A stretch of 54,153 bases of DNA from Actinomycetota bacterium (lineage in GTDB: Bacteria > Actinomycetota > Geothermincolia > Geothermincolales > RBG-13-55-18), in contig JBFLWJ010000005.1 in the NCBI GenBank assembly GCA_040757835.1, forward strand, positions 56,593 through 110,745, written 5' to 3'. Position 1 is the stretch's first letter. Each line of letters begins with the position of its first letter. Below the pieces are notes generated by a model. That model was given only the letters and a program-made list of their open reading frames with translations, made no database searches and was not told where the DNA came from. Below are positions 1-9,131 of the stretch, piece by piece. Position numbers and translations under genes: made by a program.

Positions 1-305
1 CGACGCGTCGGTCATGGTCATCCAGATAACCAGCGCTACCGGCACCCTCCCGGTGGCTAGCCTGTTCACCGGGGACAGCGAACGCACCCGCAACTCCGCG
101 CGCCGGGCCGTGCACGCCTGGAACCTGCACCCTGCGCGTGGCACGCAGCCTCGCAATCCTGGAGAGGGAGCTGGCCGTCGTGCTGCTGGACGCACCAATG
201 CCGCGCCGCGGGGCCGCGCGTGACGGGGCAGGTGGTCTCTTCTGGGCGCACCTGCGCGAGCGGGCGCCCTCGTGGCGGTACGCGCTCGCTCCCGGGTACG
301 GATAA
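1..305 (+). pseudogene. 3' end of an unidentified gene with an apparent frameshift
   Basis: Coding-like sequence enters from the left edge in frame 2 (reads ...VASLFTGDSERTRNSARR...) up to about position 125. It then appears to continue in frame 3 from about 132 (reads ...RSLAILERELAVVLLDAP...) to a TAA at 303-305. Both halves show the G/C-rich third positions of the neighbouring genes, and neither frame is convincing across the whole stretch, so a single indel near 120-132 is the simplest reading. I do not recognise the family. It may be a decaying gene or an assembly error, and the 5' part lies outside the window. Confidence 0.4.
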
Positions 306-351
306 AAGAGAAACGCCGCGACATAACGATTATTCAGCATGAATTAAGTGT

Positions 352-410
352 TGTCATTATTGCTTACTTAAATATGTCATTATTTATTATTATACTATGC
401 AATAATGACA
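352..410 (+). promoter_or_regulatory. A/T-rich promoter with repeated TGTCATTATT boxes over the start codon
   Basis: TGTCATTATTG (352-362) is inverted as CAATAATGACA (400-410), and a further direct copy of TGTCATTATT lies at 375-384. A TATACT box (391-396) ends 8 nt before the ATG at 405, so the transcript may be leaderless; no Shine-Dalgarno sequence is visible. The right arm covers the start codon, which would suit an autoregulatory operator. The binding factor is unknown. Confidence 0.45.
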
Positions 411-1625
411 GTTTATTTGCACCGCGAGCTTGCCGAAACCGCAAGGCGTGCACTCGAACAGATGCCGGTTGTAGTCGTTAGCGGCATGCGCCAAGTGGGC
501 AAGAGCACCATGCTGCTTAAAGACCCTTCTTTCAAGGGCCGGGAATATATAGATCTGGATGATCTATCTCTGCTGGCGGCGGCAAAGAATGATCCCGAGG
601 CTATATTGAGCAGAGGTGAACGCATTGCGGTCGACGAGGCTCAGCGTTGTCCGGAGCTGTTCTTGACCATTAAAAGGATGGTCGATGAGAACCGGCGCCC
701 AGGCCGCTTCCTGCTGTCCGGCTCGGCGAACGTCTCACCCCTCAGAGAGGTGACCGAAAGCCTGGCGGGTAGGGCGATCTACTTCAACCTGCTACCCCTC
801 ACGTTACGCGAAATAAGCCGAAATATCGCTGAAGAACCGTTTATTCTGCGTTTTATAAAGGATTTCAAACTACAAGGCAACAACAAACGCCATTCTCCCA
901 TAAAGGACAACAACATACTTGACGGAGGCATGCCCCAGATACTGCTCGGAAACATCACAGACAGGGAGATCTGGTTCAAGGCTTACGAGCAGACCTATCT
1001 GGAGAGGGACTTGAGGGACATCGCGAGTGTCGATAACGTCCTCGCTTTCCGCCGCCTGATGGGCCTTACAGCCCTGCGTACCGCACAGGTATTGAACCTG
1101 AGCAATCTCGCACAGGATGCCGGGATCAATAGGTCGACATGTGAGCGATATCTAGGCCTGATGAACGTTTCTTTCATTACACATGTTCTGCCCCCTTATC
1201 TGAAGAACGCATCAGCGCGCTTGAGGAAGGCCCCGAAGCTGATGATGGCCGACTCCGGTATAGCCGCATATCTCGCTAATGTCGCCGATCTCAGGGACAG
1301 CTCCATGAGGGGGGCACTATATGAGACCTATGTCTTCCAAAATATACTGGGCATTCTGGAGCCGCATCTCATCCGAACGAGCATATATTACTGGCAGATC
1401 GCCGGCAGGCACGAGGTCGACTTCGTGTTAGAGCTGGGAAAGGATATTGTTGCCATCGAGGTAAAAGCTTCTTCCAGCTGGGGAAACAGTGACCTTTCCG
1501 GCCTTCAGGCTTTTATAGAGCGGAATCCCGAGTGCAAGGCGGGCATCCTGGCCTACAACGGCAGGGAGGCAGTAAGCCTGGGAGGTAAGATGTGGGCAAT
1601 TCCCTTGTCGCTGCTTTTATCCTGA
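405..1625 (+). CDS. DUF4143-family AAA ATPase
   Basis: A 406-residue protein of the common prokaryotic ATPase family with an N-terminal AAA domain and a C-terminal DUF4143 nuclease-like domain. A P-loop is visible near residue 30 (GMRQVGKST), followed by a Walker B-like IAVDEAQRCPELF around residue 77. A short motif typical of the C-terminal domain (HEVDFVLELG, then IAIEVKAS-like) occurs around residues 335-355. The family is widespread, often on mobile or laterally acquired DNA, and its cellular role is poorly defined. Base composition is noticeably more A/T-rich than the rest of the window, as is the upstream region, which suggests acquisition by transfer. It stands alone, beside a tRNA gene on the other strand. 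The ATG at 405 is chosen because the conserved N-terminus (MTVYLHRELAE) begins there and a -10-like box lies just upstream. Confidence 0.9.
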   Translation: MTVYLHRELAETARRALEQMPVVVVSGMRQVGKSTMLLKDPSFKGREYIDLDDLSLLAAAKNDPEAILSRGERIAVDEAQRCPELFLTIKRMVDENRRPGRFLLSGSANVSPLREVTESLAGRAIYFNLLPLTLREISRNIAEEPFILRFIKDFKLQGNNKRHSPIKDNNILDGGMPQILLGNITDREIWFKAYEQTYLERDLRDIASVDNVLAFRRLMGLTALRTAQVLNLSNLAQDAGINRSTCERYLGLMNVSFITHVLPPYLKNASARLRKAPKLMMADSGIAAYLANVADLRDSSMRGALYETYVFQNILGILEPHLIRTSIYYWQIAGRHEVDFVLELGKDIVAIEVKASSSWGNSDLSGLQAFIERNPECKAGILAYNGREAVSLGGKMWAIPLSLLLS

Positions 1626-1665
1626 TCTAGCGATAAGCGAGGACTTAGCTAGATGTATAAATATG

Positions 1666-1741
1666 TGGAGCCCCTGGCCAGAATCGAACTGGCGACACAA
1701 GGATTAGGAATCCTTTGCTCTGTCCACTGAGCTACAGGGGC
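1666..1741 (-). tRNA. tRNA-Arg (CCT anticodon)
   Basis: The minus strand folds into a full cloverleaf. The acceptor stem is GCCCCTG paired with CAGGGGC. The D arm is TAGCTCAGTGGACAGAGC. The anticodon stem AAGGA/TCCTT carries loop TTCCTAA (anticodon CCT), and the T arm contains GTTCGATTC. CCA is encoded (plus-strand 1666-1668). It reads AGG codons. The discriminator base is U, which is slightly unusual. A TATAAT box lies about 40 nt upstream at 1783-1788. Confidence 0.95.
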
Positions 1742-1774
1742 CCGCATGCCCGCGTCTGCCACGAGCACATTTCA

Positions 1775-1796
1775 CCTCAAGAATTATAGCTTGAGG
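1775..1796 (-). promoter_or_regulatory. Palindrome centred on the -10 box of tRNA-Arg
   Basis: CCTCAAG (1775-1781) and CTTGAGG (1790-1796) form a perfect 7-bp inverted repeat with an 8-nt spacer. The spacer holds most of a minus-strand GCTATAAT box (TATAAT at 1788-1783). The arrangement looks like an operator overlapping a promoter, but a chance dyad cannot be excluded. Confidence 0.35.
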
Positions 1797-1872
1797 GGGT
1801 GGAGCCTTCAAACAGCGCGATATCGGCTATCATTGACGCCGCGGCGGCGGGGCCATTATATTTAGAGGTGCG

Positions 1873-2086
1873 AAAACGGTCGCGAAGGCCGGAGCGAAAG
1901 AGCGGTTCAGAGTAGAACGCCACGGAGGCGCAGGCGATGAGAAGTCGCCGCCGTCCGAGGCGTTTTTTTCATAGGTCGCAGGGAACAATAGGTTAACGGT
2001 CACGAAGGCCGAGGACGTTGCCGGGATGAAGGAGCCACGTAGGCTCGAGTGGCGCGAAGCCGCCGGGTGCCGTGGCGTTTTTCTTC
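1873..2086 (+). ncRNA. Two tandem structured units upstream of cbiM (candidate cis-regulatory RNA)
   Basis: Two related units of about 95 nt lie at 1873-1970 and 1993-2086. Both contain AACGGTCRCGAAGGCCGRGG-like sequence near the 5' end, GCCACGKAGGCKC in the middle, a GGCG...GAAG.CGCC hairpin and a terminal GGCG followed by a T run (TTTTTTTC and TTTTTCTTC). The 5' motifs are exactly 120 bp apart. Conserved blocks with variable linkers and T tracts are what tandem riboswitch aptamers or attenuators look like. The position just before cbiM suggests control of cobalt uptake. I see no B12-box, so it does not look like a standard cobalamin riboswitch, and I cannot match it to a known class. The rest of the 1742-2111 gap holds only the tRNA upstream region. 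Confidence 0.45.
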
Positions 2087-2111
2087 AGGCAGGATATCGG
2101 GAGGTTGATAA

Positions 2112-2792
2112 ATGCACATACCCGACGGCTTTCTGAGCACCGGAGTGAGCATCGCCACCGGCGTGGTGGCGGCGGGAGCGGTGGGCTACGGGCTGTACAG
2201 GGCCCGGGAGGAGCTGGACGAGAAGACCGTGCCCATGCTGGCCCTCTGCGCCGCTTTCGTCTTCGCCGCGCAGATGCTCAACTTCCCCGTGGCCGGCGGC
2301 ACCAGCGGCCACTTCCTAGGGGGCGTACTGGTCGCGGTCCTGTTGGGTCCGTGGTTGGGCAGCCTGGTCATCGCCCTGGTCCTGCTGGTGCAGTGCCTGG
2401 GTTTCGCCGATGGCGGCCTCACGGCCCTGGGGGCCAACATCTTCAACATGGCGGTCATCGGCACCATCCTCTCTTACTACATCTTCTACGGTATAAAGCG
2501 CCTCCTGCCCAAGAGCAGGACTGCTTTCCTGGGAGCCACCGGCGTGGTGGCCTGGCTCTCGGTGATGCTGGCCTCGGGCGCCGTCTCCTTCGAACTGGCG
2601 ATATCCGGCACCACCCCTCTGAGCGTGACCCTGCCGGCCATGCTGGGGGTGCACGCCATCATCGGGGTGGGCGAGGCGATTATCACCGTCCTGGTGGTGG
2701 GCGTGGTCATCGCGGTGCGCCCCGACCTGGTCAAGACCTATGACTACCCGACTCCAGTACGCCGGTACGAGGAAGCGGAGGTGAGCCAGTGA
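2112..2792 (+). CDS. cbiM: Cobalt ECF transporter S component CbiM
   Basis: A 226-residue integral membrane protein, the substrate-binding S unit of the CbiMNQO energy-coupling-factor transporter that imports Co2+ for corrinoid synthesis. It starts with the diagnostic MHIPDGFL; in this family the N-terminal Met-His amines and side chain bind the metal. A second conserved block, GGTSGHFLGG, is present around residue 62, and about six hydrophobic segments follow. A GGAGGT ribosome binding site lies 6 nt before the ATG. Its stop codon overlaps the start of the next gene (TGATG), and cbiQ and cbiO follow without gaps, so the four form one operon. The tandem structured element upstream may control it. 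Nickel is an alternative substrate, but the separate PDGLE gene and the corrinoid genes elsewhere in the window favour cobalt. Confidence 0.95.
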   Translation: MHIPDGFLSTGVSIATGVVAAGAVGYGLYRAREELDEKTVPMLALCAAFVFAAQMLNFPVAGGTSGHFLGGVLVAVLLGPWLGSLVIALVLLVQCLGFADGGLTALGANIFNMAVIGTILSYYIFYGIKRLLPKSRTAFLGATGVVAWLSVMLASGAVSFELAISGTTPLSVTLPAMLGVHAIIGVGEAIITVLVVGVVIAVRPDLVKTYDYPTPVRRYEEAEVSQ

Positions 2793-3196
2793 TGGAGTCA
2801 CGCAAGAAGAGTATCATCATCTTCACCCTGGCCGGACTGGCCATCGCCGTGGCCCTGGCCCTGGTCGTGTCTCCCTGGGCATCCTCGTCCCCGGACGGCC
2901 TGGAGAAGGTCGCGGAGGACAAGGGGTTCATCGAACAGGCCGAGGAGACGGAACCGGCATGGGAGAGCGCTCCCATCCCCGACTACGCCGTGCCCGGACT
3001 TACCGAGGAAGCGGTGAACGAGGAGACGGGCGAGTTGGAGGAGGTGCCCAACAAGCTCGCCACCGCCCTGGCCGGTCTCATCGGCACCGTGGCCATCTTC
3101 CTCATCGCCTGGGGGCTTGCCCTGGTGCTCAAGAAGAGGGGTGGCGATACGGGAGGGGACGCTCCCGGAAGAACCACGGCGGAAGAGAGTACATGA
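2792..3196 (+). CDS. PDGLE-domain protein (CbiN-like subunit)
   Basis: About 134 residues with a membrane segment at each end (roughly residues 8-28 and 92-110) flanking an acidic extracytoplasmic loop. The loop begins with SSPDGLEKVAEDKGF, the signature of the PDGLE domain. Such proteins occupy the CbiN position next to CbiM and are thought to assist metal loading, as CbiN does. The ATG at 2792 overlaps the cbiM stop (TGATG); a GTG one codon earlier is possible. The gene's own stop overlaps the cbiQ ATG (ATGA). Both overlaps point to translational coupling within a four-gene operon. Confidence 0.9.
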   Translation: MESRKKSIIIFTLAGLAIAVALALVVSPWASSSPDGLEKVAEDKGFIEQAEETEPAWESAPIPDYAVPGLTEEAVNEETGELEEVPNKLATALAGLIGTVAIFLIAWGLALVLKKRGGDTGGDAPGRTTAEEST

Positions 3197-3954
3197 GCCA
3201 CGTCTTTCTGGACAAGTGCAGCGACCTGAAAAGCCCGCTCCACCAGCTTGACCCACGGGCCAAGCTGGTGGGCTTCGTCGCGCTCATCGTCATCTGCGTG
3301 ACCACGCCGCCCGACCACTACGCCGCCTTCGCCGCGTACCTGGGTCTGGAGATCGTCCTGGTGGTGATGTCGCGCCTGCCCTGGGGGCACGTGCTCAAGC
3401 GCATGCTCATCGTGCTGCCCTTCATCCTGGTGGTGGCGGTGTTCATCCCCTTCTTCGACCACGGAGGCGGCAGCTACAACCTGGGACCGCTGACGGTATC
3501 CGCCCACGGCCTCATGGTGCTGTGGAACGTGGCCGCGAAATCCACGGTGAGCGTGCTGGCGGTTATCCTCATGTCTTCCACCACGCCCTTCCCCGAGCTG
3601 CTCAAGGGCATGGAGAAACTGAGGGTGCCCCACCTCATGACCACCATCATGAGCTTCATGTACCGTTACATCTTCGTGCTCATGGACGAACTGCAGCGCA
3701 TGCGCCGGGCCCGCGACTCGCGGGGGTGGAGCGGCAAGTGGCTGTGGCAGGCCCGAGTCATAGGCCACATGATAGCCGCGCTCTTCCTGCGCTCCTACGA
3801 ACGGGGCGAGCGCGTCTACGCCGCCATGCTGGCGCGCGGCTACGATGGCGAGACACACACCCTTTACCTCTACGACTTCGGCGCGGCGGAGATGGGGTTC
3901 GTGGTGCTGGCGGCGCTATTCCCGCTTGCGGCAAGGCTCATCGTAGGGGGTTGA
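3193..3954 (+). CDS. cbiQ: Cobalt ECF transporter T component CbiQ
   Basis: A 253-residue transmembrane T component that couples the ATPase to CbiM. Visible features are an N-terminal LDPRAKLVGF block typical of CbiQ, four to six hydrophobic helices and the cytoplasmic coupling segment ERGERVYAAMLARGYDG near residue 210. That segment is the Ala-Arg-Gly motif that docks on the ATPase. It starts at ATG 3193, overlapping the PDGLE stop codon; an open frame further upstream is a shadow of the previous gene. It ends 2 nt before the cbiO start. Confidence 0.95.
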   Translation: MSHVFLDKCSDLKSPLHQLDPRAKLVGFVALIVICVTTPPDHYAAFAAYLGLEIVLVVMSRLPWGHVLKRMLIVLPFILVVAVFIPFFDHGGGSYNLGPLTVSAHGLMVLWNVAAKSTVSVLAVILMSSTTPFPELLKGMEKLRVPHLMTTIMSFMYRYIFVLMDELQRMRRARDSRGWSGKWLWQARVIGHMIAALFLRSYERGERVYAAMLARGYDGETHTLYLYDFGAAEMGFVVLAALFPLAARLIVGG

Positions 3955-3956
3955 CC

Positions 3957-4736
3957 ATGCATCACAGGCCGGCGGTGGAGATAAAGGACCTGCGCTACGT
4001 ATATCCCGACGGTACTCCCGCCCTGCACGGGGTGGACCTGACCATCGAGGAGGGAGAATCGGTGGGCATCGTCGGTCCCAACGGGGCCGGCAAGTCCACC
4101 CTGCTGCTCCACCTCAACGGCATCCTCACCGGGCAGGGAGAGGTGCGCATCTTCGACCTGCCGGTGGAGAAGAAGAACCTGCGCGAGATCCGGCGCCGCG
4201 TGGGGCTGGTCTTCCAGGACCCCGACGACCAGCTCTTCTCGCCCACCGTCTATGACGACGTGGCCTTCGGCCCCACCAACATGGGCATGCCGCGCGAGGA
4301 AGTGACGGCCGCCGTGGCGCGGGCCCTGGAGGAGGTGGGCATCGCGGGCATGGAAAAACGCTCCGCCTATCACCTCAGCTACGGGCAGAAGAAACGGGCG
4401 GCCATCGCCACGGTGCTGTCCATGAACCCCGACCTGCTGGTGCTGGACGAGCCCTCCAGCAACCTCGACCCGCGCGCCCGCAACGAGTTCTCACAGCTGC
4501 TGCAGGGCATGAGGATAACCAAGATACTGGTTACCCACGACCTGCCCTTCGTCTTCGAGAACTGCGACCGTGTGGTGATCATGAGCAAGGGGAAGATCGC
4601 CGCGGACGGCGACTCCTTCACCATACTCTCAGACGAAGGCCTCCTCTCCGAGTACGGCCTGGAGCTACCCTATGGCTTCTTTCCCGTGCGGCGGGAGGAT
4701 ACCCCGGATCACCATGACCGGGAAAGGGAGGGCTGA
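3957..4736 (+). CDS. cbiO: Cobalt ECF transporter ATPase CbiO
   Basis: A 259-residue ABC ATPase that powers cobalt uptake. Visible motifs are Walker A GPNGAGKST, Q-loop FQDPDDQLFSPTV (the FSPTV form is typical of cobalt ECF ATPases), ABC signature LSYGQKKRAAIA, Walker B LLVLDEPSSNLDP and switch THDLPF. The signature has Tyr where most members have LSGGQ, a mild oddity. The ATG at 3957 follows cbiQ by 2 nt. No clear intrinsic terminator is seen in the 110 nt after the stop. A single CbiO implies a homodimer in the complex. Confidence 0.95.
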   Translation: MHHRPAVEIKDLRYVYPDGTPALHGVDLTIEEGESVGIVGPNGAGKSTLLLHLNGILTGQGEVRIFDLPVEKKNLREIRRRVGLVFQDPDDQLFSPTVYDDVAFGPTNMGMPREEVTAAVARALEEVGIAGMEKRSAYHLSYGQKKRAAIATVLSMNPDLLVLDEPSSNLDPRARNEFSQLLQGMRITKILVTHDLPFVFENCDRVVIMSKGKIAADGDSFTILSDEGLLSEYGLELPYGFFPVRREDTPDHHDREREG

Positions 4737-4835
4737 GAGCCGCCGGGAGTCGGACGCTCGACCCGAGGGATCCTCATACACCGGCGTCATGGACGGCCAG
4801 TGATGGCGAACACCTTCAAACCCACCCCCAGGCTA

Positions 4836-4841
4836 TATACT
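4836..4841 (+). promoter_or_regulatory. TATACT -10 box, possible leaderless start
   Basis: TATACT ends 7 nt before the ATG at 4849, so transcription could begin at or beside that A. A weak TTCAAA lies 15 nt upstream (4815-4820). No Shine-Dalgarno sequence precedes the start codon. Confidence 0.4.
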
Positions 4842-4848
4842 TATGGTC

Positions 4849-5388
4849 ATGGAGGAGAACGAAGAGGGAACGGCGGAGAAGCCGGCGGCCAGAGCGGGAA
4901 ACACCGTCAAGTGGGCCTTCGTGGTGGGGCTGGTGGCGGCCGCGGCCGTCATCGGGTTCTTCGCTATATTCCGCGGCCACGCCGCCGAGGACACGGTGCG
5001 CAAGGCGCTGCAGGCTGTCGAGGAAGGTGACGCCGACGGGTTCGTGACATATTTGGACCCCGAGGGGCAACTGGGCAAGATGTGGGAGGGGAACGAACAG
5101 GGCGCCAGGGACGCCGCCCTCTCGCTGCTCGAGAGCTACCGCTTCGAGTTCTCTTCCCTGAAATTCTCCACCCGGGCGCAGGGGGAAAACGCGGAGGTGG
5201 AACTCGAGGGGGGGCGGGTCACCGTCTATAACCGGGATGGCGGAGGGCCTCCCGCGGCCTTCTTCGACCTGAAAGACAGCGGGCTGGTGTTCTACGTGGA
5301 GAAGAAGGACGGCCGCTGGCTCATCGGGGGCGTCAACTACGACCTCGAGGAGCTCCTCTCCGGAGGCGCGGACCTCCTTCCCTTATGA
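4849..5388 (+). CDS. Membrane-anchored hypothetical protein
   Basis: About 179 residues: a short acidic cytoplasmic N-terminus, one membrane segment (roughly residues 22-43, VKWAFVVGLVAAAAVIGFFA) and an extracytoplasmic domain. The domain begins with an AEDTVRKALQAVEEGDADGF helix and ends in an alternating strand pattern with KDGRWLIGGV. This layout resembles the NTF2-like lipoprotein and DUF4878 type of small exported domain; that is an inference from pattern only. The next gene has a similar helix-then-strand arrangement, so the two may be diverged paralogues. ATG 4849 fits a leaderless transcript from the TATACT box; ATG 4843 is the alternative. Confidence 0.7.
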   Translation: MEENEEGTAEKPAARAGNTVKWAFVVGLVAAAAVIGFFAIFRGHAAEDTVRKALQAVEEGDADGFVTYLDPEGQLGKMWEGNEQGARDAALSLLESYRFEFSSLKFSTRAQGENAEVELEGGRVTVYNRDGGGPPAAFFDLKDSGLVFYVEKKDGRWLIGGVNYDLEELLSGGADLLPL

Positions 5389-5433
5389 GCCGTGGGGGTC
5401 TAGGGGCGGGAAAGCGCGAGCAACGGTGAGGCC

Positions 5434-5883
5434 ATGCGGAGAGAGGGTAGCGGGATGATCATGAGCGCGATGACGCCGGGACGCCGCCTCGCGCTGCGGT
5501 TGGGGGTAGCGGCCGCCATGCTCACCTGCCTGGCGCTGATATATTGCGGCTGTTCCGCTTCCACGCCGCAGCGCGCGGTGGGCGATTTCATCTCCGCCCG
5601 CATCGCCGGCAAAGACGACAAGGCCGCGAAGATGACCGTAGAGGAGACCCTGGAGGGTTACGCCGGCGGTGAGGCCTACCTCTATGCTTCCAGCGTCACC
5701 TTCACCATGGACCCGCCGCAGGTCGACGGGGACCGTGCCGTGGTCACGGTGCACTATGCGTGGGACGACAAGGTGGTGGACCTGCAGTACGTTGCGCGGC
5801 GCGTGGGCACGAAGTGGAAGGTGGCCCTGGCCGAGACCGAGGAACTGTGGCTGCCGGACATCGACCTGGACGGCGGGCCTTGA
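5434..5883 (+). CDS. Small exported (probable lipo-)protein
   Basis: 149 residues with a basic N-terminus, a hydrophobic stretch (RLGVAAAMLTCLALIY) and a Cys-Gly-Cys just after it. This is consistent with a signal peptide and an imperfect lipobox. The mature part starts with STPQRAVGDFISARIAGKDDKAAKM and continues with a strand-rich half ending GTKWKVALAETEELW. The AVxDFxxAxxxGD pattern is shared with the preceding gene. ATG 5455 is an alternative start with a GAGAGAGGG stretch upstream. The gene converges on lon with only about 34 nt between the stop codons. Function unknown. Confidence 0.7.
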   Translation: MRREGSGMIMSAMTPGRRLALRLGVAAAMLTCLALIYCGCSASTPQRAVGDFISARIAGKDDKAAKMTVEETLEGYAGGEAYLYASSVTFTMDPPQVDGDRAVVTVHYAWDDKVVDLQYVARRVGTKWKVALAETEELWLPDIDLDGGP

Positions 5884-5902
5884 GACATCAAGGCCCCGGC
5901 AT

Positions 5903-5917
5903 GTCCTGAGTATTGCC

Positions 5918-5924
<7 letters not shown>
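5903..5924. terminator. Hairpin between convergent genes
   Basis: GTCCTGAG (5903-5910) and CTCAGGAC (5917-5924) form a perfect 8-bp stem with a 6-nt loop. It sits between the convergent small exported protein and lon and covers the lon stop codon. There is no T tract on either side, so function as an intrinsic terminator is uncertain. Confidence 0.35.
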
Positions 5925-8482
<2,558 letters not shown>

Positions 8483-8488
8483 GGTTAA

Positions 8489-8494
8489 CCTCCT
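8489..8494 (-). promoter_or_regulatory. Ribosome binding site that fixes the TTG start of lon
   Basis: A perfect AGGAGG on the minus strand is spaced 6 nt from TTG 8482. The next in-frame ATG (8461) is 27 nt away from it, too far for normal initiation. Confidence 0.75.
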
Positions 8495-8516
8495 GTTCCG
8501 GCGGTCGATACCGGGA

Positions 8517-8966
8517 TCACTCGCTGCTGATGTCCACGCCGCGCAGCTTTTCCCGCTTGAGTTTGGGCAGGATGATCTCCAGCAGACCCTTACGGTATAT
8601 GGCCCTGGTCGCCTCGGCATCGATATCGGTGGGAAGCTCCAGGACCCTCTCGAAATCGCCGTAGTTTATCTCGAGCATGTAGGTGTTGCTGATATCGGAG
8701 GGGTGGAAGCGCTCGCGGTGCCCGCGGATGGAGAGCACCCTGCCGTGCAGGGTCACCTCCACCTTCTCCTCGTCCACCCAGGCCAGTTCCACCACCACGG
8801 TGAAGTTGTCCGCGCACTCATATACGTCGCAGAGGGGCTTCCACGCCTTCTCGAATACTGCGGAGGGCCTCCTCCAGTACGGCATATTGCCGAAGAAGCG
8901 TTCCATGTCGCTGTGCAGGCTGAAGAAATCATCGTAATCATCGCGGTTCCAGAAAGCCTCCGTCAC
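8517..8966 (-). CDS. Hsp20/alpha-crystallin small heat-shock protein
   Basis: 149 residues: an acidic, aromatic N-terminal arm and an alpha-crystallin domain (about residues 40-140). The strand pattern includes CDVYECADNFTVVVELAWVDEEKVEVTLHGRVLSIRGHR and ends in the GLLEIILPK motif (A-x-x-x-G-L-hydrophobic-I-x-hydrophobic-P). A holdase chaperone that keeps unfolded proteins soluble. The start is GTG at 8966, preceded by AAGGAGG at 7-nt spacing. A TATAAT box lies at 9018-9013 on the minus strand, right beside a REPIN-like palindrome whose edge may contribute the -35 region. Co-transcribed with lon downstream. No CIRCE or HAIR operator is seen. Confidence 0.93.
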   Translation of the reverse strand: MTEAFWNRDDYDDFFSLHSDMERFFGNMPYWRRPSAVFEKAWKPLCDVYECADNFTVVVELAWVDEEKVEVTLHGRVLSIRGHRERFHPSDISNTYMLEINYGDFERVLELPTDIDAEATRAIYRKGLLEIILPKLKREKLRGVDISSE

Positions 8967-9028
8967 TTTCTGACCTCCTTAAACGGATGGGATCAAAACC
9001 GGAACGCTTCTATTATACCCAAAAGGTT

Positions 9029-9124
9029 ATGGGGTCAGCCCCTGACATGTGACATTTCCAGCAAAGGCAAATCTTCAAGCATTTCGGCTATCAGGAAATG
9101 TCACATGTCAGGGGCTGACCCCAT
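9029..9124. repeat. REPIN-like palindrome with perfect 31-bp arms
   Basis: Arms at 9029-9059 and 9094-9124 are perfect inverted copies; the outer end reads ATGGGGTCAGCCCCTGAC. The 34-nt centre is less symmetric. Such elements flanked by GGGGTCA ends look like repetitive extragenic palindromes mobilised by a REP-associated (Y1/RAYT) transposase, which is not in this window. It separates hsp20 from the BMP lipoprotein gene. Related ends occur at 24331, 28675 and 41816. Confidence 0.85.
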
Positions 9125-9131
9125 CTTCCCA

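Noticed and set aside
405..1741. tRNA-associated integrative island around the DUF4143 gene
   Set aside because: I looked for a direct repeat of the tRNA 3' end on the far side of the A/T-rich gene and found none; there is no integrase.
1742..2111. Cobalamin riboswitch before cbiM
   Set aside because: No B12-box or other conserved cobalamin-riboswitch core could be found; the tandem units are different and are reported separately.
8967..9030. CIRCE or HAIR heat-shock operator upstream of hsp20
   Set aside because: Neither the TTAGCACTC-N9-GAGTGCTAA nor the CTTGAGT-N7-ACTCAAG pattern is present.
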